Shown here: in pieces, positions 8,830 to 16,321 of the stretch
Layout of the letters: every line of letters starts with the position of its first letter
Numbering within the stretch: position 1 is the first letter of the stretch
From: Streptomyces sp. NRRL F-5122
Lineage (GTDB): Bacteria > Actinomycetota > Actinomycetes > Streptomycetales > Streptomycetaceae
Assembly (NCBI RefSeq): GCF_001507435.1
Contig: NZ_LMWH01000139.1
Span: 62,001-126,000 of the forward strand
Length of the DNA stretch: 64,000 nucleotides
Direction of reading: 5' to 3'
Notes under the pieces: model-generated
What the model was told of the DNA's origin: nothing
What the model saw: only the letters and a program-made list of their open reading frames with translations
Database searches by the model: none
Made by a program: the position numbers and the translations under genes

Positions 8830-9768
8830 TCAGACCTGGACCGGCTCACCGGCGGCCGCGGCGATCTCCGCCTCCGCGACCACACCCGCGACACGGCGCA
8901 GCTTCTTCATCGGGCCGAGCTCGGAGTCGTAGACCTTCTTCACACCGTCACCCAGCGACGACTCGATGATGCGGATGTCGCGGACCAGGCGCTGCAGGCC
9001 CTGGGGCTCGACGGAAGCGGCCTGGTCGGAGCCCCACATGGCGCGGTCGAGGGTGATGTGACGCTCGACGAAGGTCGCCCCGAGCGCGACCGCGGCGAGG
9101 GTGGTCTGCAGACCCGTCTCGTGGCCGGAGTAGCCGATCGGGACGTTCGGGTACTCGCTCTGCAGCGTGTTGATCACGCGCAGGTTCAGCTCCTCGGCCT
9201 TCGCCGGGTAGGTGGACGTGGCGTGGCACAGCAGGATGTTGTCCGAGCCGAGGACCTCGACCGCGTGGCGGATCTGCTTCGGGGTCGACATGCCGGTGGA
9301 CAGGATGACGGTGCGGCCGGTGGCGCGCAGGGCGCGGAGCAGCTCGTCGTCGGTCAGGGAGGCGGAGGCCACCTTGTGCGCCGGGACGTCGAACTTCTCC
9401 AGGAAGGCGACGGCCTCGGTGTCCCACGGGGACGCGAACCAGGCGATGCCCTTCTCCTTGCAGTACTCGTCGATCTGACGGTACTCGTCCTCACCGAACT
9501 CCACGCGGTGGCGGTAGTCGATGTAGGTCATCCGGCCCCAGGGGGTGTCGCGCTCGATGTCCCACTGGTCGCGCGGGGTGCAGATCTCCGGGGTGCGCTT
9601 CTGGAACTTGACGGCGTCGCAGCCGGCCTCGGCGGCCACGTCGATCAGCTTGAAGGCGTTCTCCAGCTCACCGTTGTGGTTGATGCCGATCTCGCCGCAG
9701 ATGTACACGGGCTGACCGGGACCGGCGGTACGCGTACCGAACTGACGCAGACGGGAGTTGGTGCTCAT
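8830..9768 (-). CDS. neuB: NeuB-type nonulosonic acid synthase without SAF domain
   Basis: This 312-residue enzyme would condense phosphoenolpyruvate with a mannose-type sugar to make a nine-carbon sialic acid such as Kdn. Family landmarks are CGEIGINHNGE, DAVKFQKRTP, FASPWDTEAV, CHATSTYP, GYSGHETG and ERHITLDR in the expected TIM-barrel order. NeuB enzymes usually have a C-terminal antifreeze-like SAF domain of about 60 residues that closes over the active site of the partner subunit; here the protein ends soon after the barrel. The ATG at 9768 is chosen because homology begins there and AAGGA lies about 12 bases upstream. The gene sits 14 bases after neuA. In S. coelicolor a similar gene is linked to Kdn-containing teichulosonic acid (my recollection). 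Confidence 0.9.
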   Translation of the reverse strand: MSTNSRLRQFGTRTAGPGQPVYICGEIGINHNGELENAFKLIDVAAEAGCDAVKFQKRTPEICTPRDQWDIERDTPWGRMTYIDYRHRVEFGEDEYRQIDEYCKEKGIAWFASPWDTEAVAFLEKFDVPAHKVASASLTDDELLRALRATGRTVILSTGMSTPKQIRHAVEVLGSDNILLCHATSTYPAKAEELNLRVINTLQSEYPNVPIGYSGHETGLQTTLAAVALGATFVERHITLDRAMWGSDQAASVEPQGLQRLVRDIRIIESSLGDGVKKVYDSELGPMKKLRRVAGVVAEAEIAAAAGEPVQV

Positions 9769-9782
9769 GGCAGGGAGATTCC

Positions 9783-11084
9783 TTACTTGTCGAGGGAGTC
9801 GAGAGAGGGGCCGAGGATCCAGCTGGCGATCTCTCGGATCGCGCCGTCGCCGCCGGGTACGGTGGTGACCGCGCGTGCGGCGCCGCGCACGACGTCGTGG
9901 GCGCTCGCGACCGCCACGGGCCAGCCGACGAGGCCGAAGCACGGGAGGTCGTTGACGTCGTTGCCGACGTAGAGCACGCGCTCAGGCGCGATGCCCTGCT
10001 CCTCGCACCACTGCTTCAGTGCGAGGTCCTTCCGGTCGATGCCGTGCAGGACCGGGATCTTCAGCTTCCGGGCCCTGGCGGCGACGACCGGGTTCTGCTC
10101 CGTGGACAGGATGAGCATCGTCAGGCCGCTCTTGCGCAGTGCGGCGATGCCGAGCCCGTCCCCGCGGTGCACGGAGACGAACTCGCGTCCGTCGGAGTCG
10201 ATCAGCACCCTGTCGTCGGTCTGGGTGCCGTCGAAGTCGAGTACGACCGCGTCGATGTCGGTGCGGGTCGGAAGGGCGCCGGGCCGGGACGCGTCGAACA
10301 GCGGCGCGAGGGCCCGGGCGCGGGCCAACTCGTGCGGGTCGTCGATCTCCAGCACGCGGGCCGGGTCGGTGCGCACGAGATCGGTGCGGCCGAAGAAGCG
10401 GTGCCGGTGCTCGCGCAGCCCGGCCGCGTCCATGGCGTAGGCGGCGCCGGTCTCCAGCAGGTCCTGCGGGCGGTCCTGGCGACGCGGCCGGAAGGACTTG
10501 TCGTGGTTGATGCCGTAGCCGCCGCGGGTGACCCGGGAATCGGCGACCTTGGTGCCGCCACCCAGCTCACCGGTGCGCTGCGCGCCGATCACCGGCGCGG
10601 GCTCGTCCTCCGCGTCCCGCCAGACGAAGCCGTGGAACGGGGCCACGGTCAGGGCCGTGTCCGCACCGTTCTCGACCACCGCGGCGGCCACCCCGTCGAC
10701 GTCCTCGCGCAGGAGGAACGGGCTCGTACACTGGACCAGCAGCACCACGTCGACCGGCGAGCCGTGCCGCGCCTCGTGCGCGTCCATGGCGTGCAGGACG
10801 GCGTCCTCGGAGGTGGCGGTGTCACCGGCGATCGCGGCCGGGCGCAGCACGACCTCGGCGCCGGCCTCACGGGCGGCGGTGGCGATCGCCTCGTCGTCGG
10901 TGGAGACCACGACATCGGTCACGAGACGGGCGGCCAGGCACTCGCGCACCGCGCGGGCCACCAGCGGCACGCCGCCGACCGGCGCCAGGTTCTTCGCGGG
11001 CACACCCTTGGAGCCGCCGCGCGCGGGGATCACCGCGAGCACACGGCGAACCGACGCCGTCTGTCCCGCTTCCGGGTTGGACAT
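9783..11084 (-). CDS. neuA: CMP-nonulosonate cytidylyltransferase fused to KdsC-like HAD phosphatase
   Basis: The 433-residue product has two domains. Residues about 12-235 are the NeuA nucleotidyltransferase, with the CTP-binding IPARGGSKGVPAKN motif, STDDEAIA and LLVQCTSPF. Residues about 270-430 are a HAD phosphatase of the KdsC type, with nucleophile motif DFDGTQTDD, the switch Thr in LSTEQN, a downstream Lys and GNDVND. The pair would remove phosphate from a nonulosonate 9-phosphate and activate the free sugar as its CMP form. The same domain order occurs in vertebrate CMAS, but there the first motif is degenerate, while here the Asp-x-Asp is intact. The ATG at 11084 has AAGGAG nine bases upstream. 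It fits a Kdn-9-phosphate route with NeuB. Confidence 0.9.
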   Translation of the reverse strand: MSNPEAGQTASVRRVLAVIPARGGSKGVPAKNLAPVGGVPLVARAVRECLAARLVTDVVVSTDDEAIATAAREAGAEVVLRPAAIAGDTATSEDAVLHAMDAHEARHGSPVDVVLLVQCTSPFLLREDVDGVAAAVVENGADTALTVAPFHGFVWRDAEDEPAPVIGAQRTGELGGGTKVADSRVTRGGYGINHDKSFRPRRQDRPQDLLETGAAYAMDAAGLREHRHRFFGRTDLVRTDPARVLEIDDPHELARARALAPLFDASRPGALPTRTDIDAVVLDFDGTQTDDRVLIDSDGREFVSVHRGDGLGIAALRKSGLTMLILSTEQNPVVAARARKLKIPVLHGIDRKDLALKQWCEEQGIAPERVLYVGNDVNDLPCFGLVGWPVAVASAHDVVRGAARAVTTVPGGDGAIREIASWILGPSLDSLDK

Positions 11085-11125
11085 GGGCTGTACTCCTTGA
11101 GGTCCTTGGCGTGGGATGCGCTCGC

Positions 11126-12484
11126 TCACAGCTCACCCATTCGCCGGATCACGGGGGCCACGCGCTGGACTCCGTGGCGGTAGGCACCGCGGGCCGCGCG
11201 GCGGACGATCTGGCGTACCGGGCCGGCCGGCTTGTCGGCGGCGGGTGCGCCGGGCAGCGGGCTGCCGTCCGGGGCGAGGTGGTGGCGGGCGAGGACGCCG
11301 GGCAGATAGCCGGGCGCGGTGACGGGGGTGTAGTAGGGCCGCAACGGCGGGAGTTCATCGGCGGCGAGCAGCGTGCCGATGCGCAGCCGCGCCTCGTCGA
11401 AGGCGGTGGCGTACGACCCTGCCCCGGAGGCGGAATCCCCGGCAGCCACACCCTGCCGGGCGACCCACTCCGGATCCGGCGCCGGCTCGTGCCCGTCGTC
11501 GAGCTGGTCCCAGGAGGCGAGGCACCCGGAGCCCACGAAGTGGTGGTTGCCGAGCCCCTCGCGCACCCCGAGGTCGGTGAGGACGACGGTGGGGATCCGG
11601 CGGTGCAGGGACTCCAGGGCGGCCGTCGAGCTGATGGTGACCAGCAGGTCCGTGTGGTCGAGGACCTCGCCCATGTTCCCGTACACCAGACGGAAGTTGG
11701 CCGGCAGGTCCTGCCGCTGGGCCAGCTTCTGGTAGGGCAGCTCCTCGATGTGCGTGGTGTGTTCACCCGGCTTGGAGCGCAGCTTGAGCAGCACCTCGCG
11801 CTCGGGGTGCCGACGCGCGTGCTCGACCAGCCGGTCCAGCAGGTACGTACGGTCCTTGCGGCTCTCGGGCACGGAGGGCTGCGCCGCGAAGACGACCGTG
11901 TAGGGGTCCTTCTTCTCGTACGGCGCCCCGCCCAGGAAGGGCAGCGCGACCTCGGTCACCGACGAGACGTCGGCGCCCACTCCCTCGTACACCGCGCGGA
12001 AGCGCTCCGCGTCCTGCCGGGAATTGGCGAGGACGAGGTCCGCGCCGTGGCGCAGCAGCAGGCCGTCGGCGAGCTTCTCGTAGACGACACCGACGTAGCC
12101 GGTGACGACGACGGGCCGCCGTGCGCGTCCCTGCCAGGCGTGGGCGAGACCGTGCAGCATCGCCTGGACGCCGCCGCCGACGAGGGCGAGCACGAGGACG
12201 TCGTAGGTCTCCTTCGCCATCTCGCGCAGGAACTCGACACCGGTGACCTCGCGCAGGGAGTCCGCCTGGACGCCGACCTCGTGGAGCTGGCGGACGGTGG
12301 GAGTGGCGCGTCCACGCAGCAGAAAACCGTCCAGGACCGGCGCGGCTTGCGCGTCGGCATGCTGCCCCGCTTCCATGGACGGACCCGCAGTGAGGCGGCT
12401 CGCGGTCAGCGCACCCCATTTCCACCGGGTGTCGGAGTCCGCGAGTACGGCAATCCGCGGGAGCTTCGTAGTACTTGCTGGCAC
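11126..12484 (-). CDS. DUF6716-like putative glycosyltransferase
   Basis: This 452-residue cytoplasmic protein resembles the actinobacterial glycosyltransferases labelled DUF6716. Visible features are an N-terminal Rossmann-like start (PRIAVLADSDTRWKWG), DLVLANSRQDAERF, and a GT-B-like C-terminal half with LLVTISSTAALESLHRRIPTVV, the donor-site Ser/Thr segment seen in polysialyl- and CDP-glycerol-type enzymes. It is the first gene of the minus-strand neu operon, 41 bases before neuA. I place the start at the GTG at 12484: a TAGCGT -10 hexamer ends exactly seven bases before it, the signature of a leaderless message. A longer reading would start at a TTG inside a palindrome. The acceptor is unknown. 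Confidence 0.7.
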   Translation of the reverse strand: MPASTTKLPRIAVLADSDTRWKWGALTASRLTAGPSMEAGQHADAQAAPVLDGFLLRGRATPTVRQLHEVGVQADSLREVTGVEFLREMAKETYDVLVLALVGGGVQAMLHGLAHAWQGRARRPVVVTGYVGVVYEKLADGLLLRHGADLVLANSRQDAERFRAVYEGVGADVSSVTEVALPFLGGAPYEKKDPYTVVFAAQPSVPESRKDRTYLLDRLVEHARRHPEREVLLKLRSKPGEHTTHIEELPYQKLAQRQDLPANFRLVYGNMGEVLDHTDLLVTISSTAALESLHRRIPTVVLTDLGVREGLGNHHFVGSGCLASWDQLDDGHEPAPDPEWVARQGVAAGDSASGAGSYATAFDEARLRIGTLLAADELPPLRPYYTPVTAPGYLPGVLARHHLAPDGSPLPGAPAADKPAGPVRQIVRRAARGAYRHGVQRVAPVIRRMGEL

Positions 12485-12546
12485 GCTCCAGACGCTAGGA
12501 AGCAATTCCTAGGTACACCCCAACCGCGATTCAACAAAAGGTTAAC
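12485..12546 (-). promoter_or_regulatory. Promoter of the neu operon with three 11-bp PHO-like repeats
   Basis: On the minus strand three units follow head to tail at 11-bp spacing: GTTAACCTTTT (12546-12536), GTTGAATCGCG (12535-12525) and GTTGGGGTGTA (12524-12514). The -10 TAGCGT is at 12497-12492, seven bases before the GTG start. The repeats therefore occupy the -35 region, where PhoP activates promoters in Streptomyces. The first unit fits the PHO consensus best. Confidence 0.5.
12495..12512. promoter_or_regulatory. 18-bp palindrome in the neu operon promoter
   Basis: CTAGGAAGCAATTCCTAG has 7-bp arms (CTAGGAA and TTCCTAG) around four bases. It lies between the -10 and the PHO-like repeats of the leftward promoter, so a bound dimer would block transcription. 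It could also be chance, because short palindromes are frequent. Confidence 0.35.
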
Positions 12547-12620
12547 AGCACCTCACCGAGAGCCAAACTGGCTCGTCGAAGCCCGGAAAGCGCACGGCAT
12601 GCACCGTTCCGACACATGGA

Positions 12621-12682
12621 GTTCACCCCCTGTACCCACACCGGAAAGTTCACCAGTCGGGCCGCGCCCTACGCTTTCGCAG
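12621..12682 (+). promoter_or_regulatory. Rightward leaderless promoter with PHO-like repeat
   Basis: Two 11-bp units, GTTCACCCCCT (12621-12631) and GTACCCACACC (12632-12642), lie head to tail, and a further GTTCACC sits at 12648. A TACGCT -10 hexamer at 12670-12675 ends seven bases before the GTG at 12683. The first GTTCACC unit is a good match to the Streptomyces PhoP consensus. Confidence 0.5.
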
Positions 12683-13669
12683 GTGCCAAAGCTTTCCGTG
12701 ATCGTGCCGTTCTACAACGTGCAGCAATACGCCCCGGACACCCTCAGAAGCCTGCGCCGCAATGCCAGGCCCGAATTCGAGTTCATCCTCGTCGACGACC
12801 ATTCGAGAGACGACACGCCACGTATTCTCGAACGGGCGGTCGAAGAACTCTCGGACGTCGCGAGCGTGCGTTTCATCCGTCGAGAGGAGAACGGAGGTCT
12901 CGCCACCGCCCGCAACACCGGCCTGGATGCGGCACAGGGCGAATACCTGACGTTCCTGGACGGCGACGACTGGCTCGCTCCGGGTTACCTCGGCGACCTC
13001 GTCACGGCCATCGAGGAGCTGGGCTGCGACTTCGTCCGCACGGACCACATCCAGGCCACCGCCCGCGCACGTGCCGTGTTCCGGGCGCCGCACGGGCGGC
13101 GCTGGGAAGTGATGAACCCGCGGGACGCGATCCTGCCCGCCGACCGCTCGACCTCGGTCGACTACCCCTACGCCTGGGCCGGCGCCTATCACCGCCGGCT
13201 GCTCGACAAGGGCCTGCTGCACTTCACCGACGGACTGCGCACGGCCGAGGACCGGCCGTGGATCTGGAAGCTGCACCGTGAGGCGGAGTCGTTCGCCGTG
13301 GTGAGCCTGATGGGCGTCTTCTACCGCCGGGGAGTGGCCGGCTCCCTCACCCAGATCGGAGACGTACGCCAGCTCGACTTCATCCGCGCCTTCGACCAGG
13401 TGATCGAGGAGACCGCGGCCGACCCCCAGGCCGACCGGCTGCTGCCGAAGGCGGTGCGCACCTACTGCGCGATCATCGCCCATCACCTGTCGGAGATCGA
13501 CAAGTTCGAACCGAGTGTGGCGAAGCAGTTGCGGACGATGAGCGCCGCGGCGATCAAGCGTATGCCCCAGGAACTGCTCACCGACGTCCTCGACACCATG
13601 GACCTGCACCGCTCCTCCCGGCTGCGGCGACTGCGCCGGCGGGCCACCACAGCGAAGGCGGCCGCCTGA
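12683..13669 (+). CDS. GT2-family glycosyltransferase of the glycopolymer locus
   Basis: This 328-residue GT-A enzyme is inverting and nucleotide-sugar dependent by family. The fold is clear: LSVIVPFYNV at the N terminus, FEFILVDDHSRDDT, a GLATARNTGL helix, and the metal-binding FLDGDDW motif near residue 100. No membrane helices are seen, so it acts on the cytoplasmic side of the polymer. The GTG start is supported by a TACGCT -10 exactly seven bases upstream (leaderless) and by homology beginning at PKLSVIVP; an upstream in-frame ATG at 12599 would swallow the PHO-like repeats. Its stop overlaps the next start (TGATG). The sugar and acceptor are unknown. Confidence 0.85.
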   Translation: MPKLSVIVPFYNVQQYAPDTLRSLRRNARPEFEFILVDDHSRDDTPRILERAVEELSDVASVRFIRREENGGLATARNTGLDAAQGEYLTFLDGDDWLAPGYLGDLVTAIEELGCDFVRTDHIQATARARAVFRAPHGRRWEVMNPRDAILPADRSTSVDYPYAWAGAYHRRLLDKGLLHFTDGLRTAEDRPWIWKLHREAESFAVVSLMGVFYRRGVAGSLTQIGDVRQLDFIRAFDQVIEETAADPQADRLLPKAVRTYCAIIAHHLSEIDKFEPSVAKQLRTMSAAAIKRMPQELLTDVLDTMDLHRSSRLRRLRRRATTAKAAA

Positions 13670-15000
13670 TGTCCCGAACCACCCAGATCTTCTGCGCGTC
13701 GACGCTGTACGGCGCCGCCACGCTGGCCGCGGCCATCGAGTCCGACTGCTTCCCCGCGGCGGACCGCCGCCTGCTGCTGGTGTGCAACAACTCCGCCATG
13801 CCGGAGACCACACCCGCCGTCGACGAGATGCCGGGGTTCGCGCCGCTGCGTGAGCACTTCGACGCGGTGCTGTCCTACAACGACGCGATCCGGCCCTTCC
13901 ACCCGGGAGCCTGGGCACCACGCCCCGACGACCTCCCGCTGTTCGAGCGCTATCTGCGGATGCTGTGGGACCTGGGCGACGACCACGTGTCGCTGGTGCT
14001 GGAGTCCATCCAGGTCAACCCTGCTCTGACCATCGCCCAGTTGTTCACGGACGCGCCCATCGACGTCTACGCCGACGGGCTGATGAGTTACGGCCCCACC
14101 CGGAACAAGATCGACCCGCTGGTCGGCACCCGCGTACGGCGGCTGCTCCACCTCGACCTGGTCCCCGGCCTCACACCGCTGCTGCTGACCGAGTTCGACG
14201 TGACCCCGCAGATCCTGCCGACCAGCGCCTTCCTCAAGGTACTCGGCCGCCTCGGCGACTCCGTGGCGGAGCTTCCGCCGCTGCCCGAGAACTCCGCCCT
14301 GCTGCTCGGCCAGTACCTGTCGGCCCTGGACATCCTCTCCCCGCAGGAGGAGGAGGACCTGCACGTGCGGATGATGCGGGGGGCGGTCGCCCGCGGCCAT
14401 CGCTCGATCGTCTTCAAGCCCCACCCGACCGCGCCCGCCCGCTTCAGCCGTGCGCTGGAGGCCGAGGCCGACAAGCTCGAGGTGGACCTCACCGTCCTCG
14501 ACGTTCCCGTCCTCGCCGAGACGCTGTTCGAGAAGGCCCGGCCCGCACTGGTGGTCGGGTGCTTCTCGACCGCGCTGTTCACCGCCTCGGCGTTCTACGA
14601 CCTGCCGGTCGCCCGGGTCGGCACCGCGCCCCTGCTGGACCGCCTCGCACCGTTCCAGAACAGCAACCGGATCCCTCTCACCCTGGCCGACGCGCTGCTT
14701 CCGGAACTGGACGGCAAGCAGCAGCGCGACACCCTCGACGCCGAGACGCTGACCGGATTGGTCACCGCGGTCGGCTTCGTCATGCAGCCGCAGATCTACC
14801 CGGGCAAGCGCCCCGCGGCGGAACGCTTCCTTGCCCAGCACTTCGGCCCGAAGACCCAGCGCTACTTCAAGCGCCGCCGGCTGACCTCACTGGGTCTGCC
14901 GGGCGGCATTCCCGAGCGTCTGGCGTTTCTGCCGCGCAGCTCCACGGCGCGCCGGGTCGTACGGCGGGCCAGGGCGCTGCGCAAGGCGGTACGCCGCTGA
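13669..15000 (+). CDS. Alpha-2,8-polysialyltransferase-family protein
   Basis: This 443-residue protein resembles the bacterial polysialyltransferase family. It has IDVYADGLMSYGP, matching the acidic-Gly motif, and RSIVFKPHPTAPA, matching the His-Pro motif that binds CMP-sialic acid. GCFSTALFTASAF forms the usual donor-site Ser/Thr loop. The C-terminal 50 residues are very basic (RRVVRRARALRKAVRR), consistent with peripheral membrane binding. It is coupled to the GT2 gene by a one-base TGATG overlap and followed by a strong hairpin, so the two form a short operon. With NeuB and NeuA next door it is a leading candidate for polymerising or adding the nonulosonic acid. Confidence 0.8.
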   Translation: MSRTTQIFCASTLYGAATLAAAIESDCFPAADRRLLLVCNNSAMPETTPAVDEMPGFAPLREHFDAVLSYNDAIRPFHPGAWAPRPDDLPLFERYLRMLWDLGDDHVSLVLESIQVNPALTIAQLFTDAPIDVYADGLMSYGPTRNKIDPLVGTRVRRLLHLDLVPGLTPLLLTEFDVTPQILPTSAFLKVLGRLGDSVAELPPLPENSALLLGQYLSALDILSPQEEEDLHVRMMRGAVARGHRSIVFKPHPTAPARFSRALEAEADKLEVDLTVLDVPVLAETLFEKARPALVVGCFSTALFTASAFYDLPVARVGTAPLLDRLAPFQNSNRIPLTLADALLPELDGKQQRDTLDAETLTGLVTAVGFVMQPQIYPGKRPAAERFLAQHFGPKTQRYFKRRRLTSLGLPGGIPERLAFLPRSSTARRVVRRARALRKAVRR

Positions 15001-15008
15001 CGCGACGA

Positions 15009-15049
15009 ACGGTGCGCCGGGTGCAGCGTCCTGCCGTCCGGCGCACCGT
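15009..15049 (+). terminator. Terminator after the polysialyltransferase-like gene
   Basis: A perfect 12-bp stem (ACGGTGCGCCGG at 15009-15020 with its complement at 15038-15049) and a 17-base loop start eight bases after the stop codon. No U-tract follows. Confidence 0.65.
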
Positions 15050-15167
15050 CCGCACGAATTCCAGGTGAACAACCGGGGACAGAATCGGAGACCCGCCGAA
15101 GGGCGGCCTAACATCGCGCAGCCACATCCGTGCAGATGTTCCCATCTCCGACCTGTGAGGTGCTTCC

Positions 15168-16163
15168 ATGTCGAACCTCGCCCGGCTGTTTCCCCTCCTG
15201 GACGACGTACAGCTCCCGGACGCCCTGCCGTACGCCCAGATGAGCGAATGGGAACTGCAGTTCCTGTATCTGCTGGGCCGCCATCACCTCACCGGCGCGG
15301 ACGCGCTCGTGGAGCTCGGTTCCGGCGGGGGCGGATCGACGTACGCCCTGGCGCTCGGCCTGCAGGAGAATCCCCGGTTCGACGAGGGGACAGGTCGGCT
15401 GCACGCCTACGACTTCTTCCGTGTGGGCAAGGGCACCTTCGCCTCGGAGAAGTTCTTCACCTCCGGGGCCGCGCCCGAGGACGGCAACTCCTTCCTGGAC
15501 GACTTCCGGGCCCGGCTGGAGCCGTTCCTGCCGTTCCTGGAGATCCACGCCGGGGACATCTGGCGGACCTCGGACCCGGACGACCGCACCCCCATCGAGT
15601 TCCTGCACATCGACATCGCCAAGACTGCCCGTGTCTTCCGGTGCGTCGCCGAGCGGTTCCTGCCGCGGCTGCGGCCCGGGGCCGTCGTCCTGCACCAGGA
15701 CTTCGCGAGCCCCCGGCTGCCGTGGCTGCACCACAGCACGGGCGCCCTGCTGCCGTACATCGAGATCGCCGGGCCCCCGATCCGCTCCACGCTGGCCTTC
15801 GAGGTGACCCGCCCGCTGCCGGAGGACGTACTGCGGCGGATCGCCGAGGACGCCTACACGGTGGACGAGAAGCTGGAGCTGATCTCGGCCGTGCAGGAGC
15901 GCGTCGGCCTCGACCACACCAGAAAGGTCCCCTTCCGGCCCGTACTGGAGCTGGCCAAGGCCTACGTCGCCCATTACGACGGGCAGTCCGAGCGGGCCTG
16001 GAAGATCGCCGAGCCGCTCACCACGGACGCCTATCTCGCCGAGACCCGCGCCGATCATTTCGCCCAGCTGCGCAAGGCGTACGAGGCGGACCGTCCCGCG
16101 GCCTCCCCGGCGGCCCCGGAATCGCGGCTGAGACGGCTGGTCCGCAGAGCGGTCCGGCGATGA
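15168..16163 (+). CDS. Class I SAM-dependent methyltransferase-like protein
   Basis: This 331-residue protein has VELGSGGGGSTYALALG near residue 47, a glycine-rich SAM-binding loop of the Methyltransf_24 kind, then a Rossmann-like core with IEFLHIDIAK and a later VVLHQDFASP. Such proteins in polysaccharide clusters often methylate sugars, so it may cap or modify the polymer; this is inference. The C-terminal tail is Arg-rich, as in its neighbour, hinting at the same membrane-surface location. GAGGTG lies six bases before the ATG. It is separated from the upstream gene by a terminator and so should have its own promoter in 15050-15167, where I see no clear -10. Confidence 0.7.
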   Translation: MSNLARLFPLLDDVQLPDALPYAQMSEWELQFLYLLGRHHLTGADALVELGSGGGGSTYALALGLQENPRFDEGTGRLHAYDFFRVGKGTFASEKFFTSGAAPEDGNSFLDDFRARLEPFLPFLEIHAGDIWRTSDPDDRTPIEFLHIDIAKTARVFRCVAERFLPRLRPGAVVLHQDFASPRLPWLHHSTGALLPYIEIAGPPIRSTLAFEVTRPLPEDVLRRIAEDAYTVDEKLELISAVQERVGLDHTRKVPFRPVLELAKAYVAHYDGQSERAWKIAEPLTTDAYLAETRADHFAQLRKAYEADRPAASPAAPESRLRRLVRRAVRR

Positions 16164-16178
16164 CCGCCGCGTCCGTGG

Positions 16179-16321
16179 GTTAAACCTGAAGAACCGAAGA
16201 GCAACGGGGAAGTTAGCTCCAGGACACGAGGTGTTGGGTTTCGTTTAACAAAGCCTCCATAGTTTCCCTGAATGCTGCAAATAGCCTTCCCCAACACCCC
16301 GTCCTCAGCGGGCGGGCTGAG
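16179..16321 (+). promoter_or_regulatory. AT-richer leader with nested inverted repeats before the GtrB-like gene
   Basis: This stretch is visibly less GC-rich than its surroundings. GTTAAAC (16179-16185) is mirrored by GTTTAAC (16243-16249), and GGTGTTGGG (16230-16238) pairs with CCCAACACC (16290-16298). A CTCAGC/GCTGAG hairpin (16304-16321) ends on the base before the ATG. No Shine-Dalgarno is seen. It may hold a promoter and a structured leader. Confidence 0.45.

Noticed and set aside
11111..12682. N-terminal extension of the GT2 gene in an open frame starting at 11111 or 12599
   Set aside because: The extension lies antisense to the DUF6716-like gene or within the PHO-like promoter. Homology starts at the GTG at 12683, which has a well-placed -10.
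15050..15167. GTGAAC near 15065 as a PHO box before the methyltransferase-like gene
   Set aside because: The only second unit is 10 bases away rather than 11 and points away from the gene.
16230..16298. GGTGTTGGG/CCCAACACC inverted repeat as a terminator of the methyltransferase gene
   Set aside because: The loop is about 50 bases and there is no U-tract. It is closer to the next start than to the previous stop, so it is listed as a leader element.
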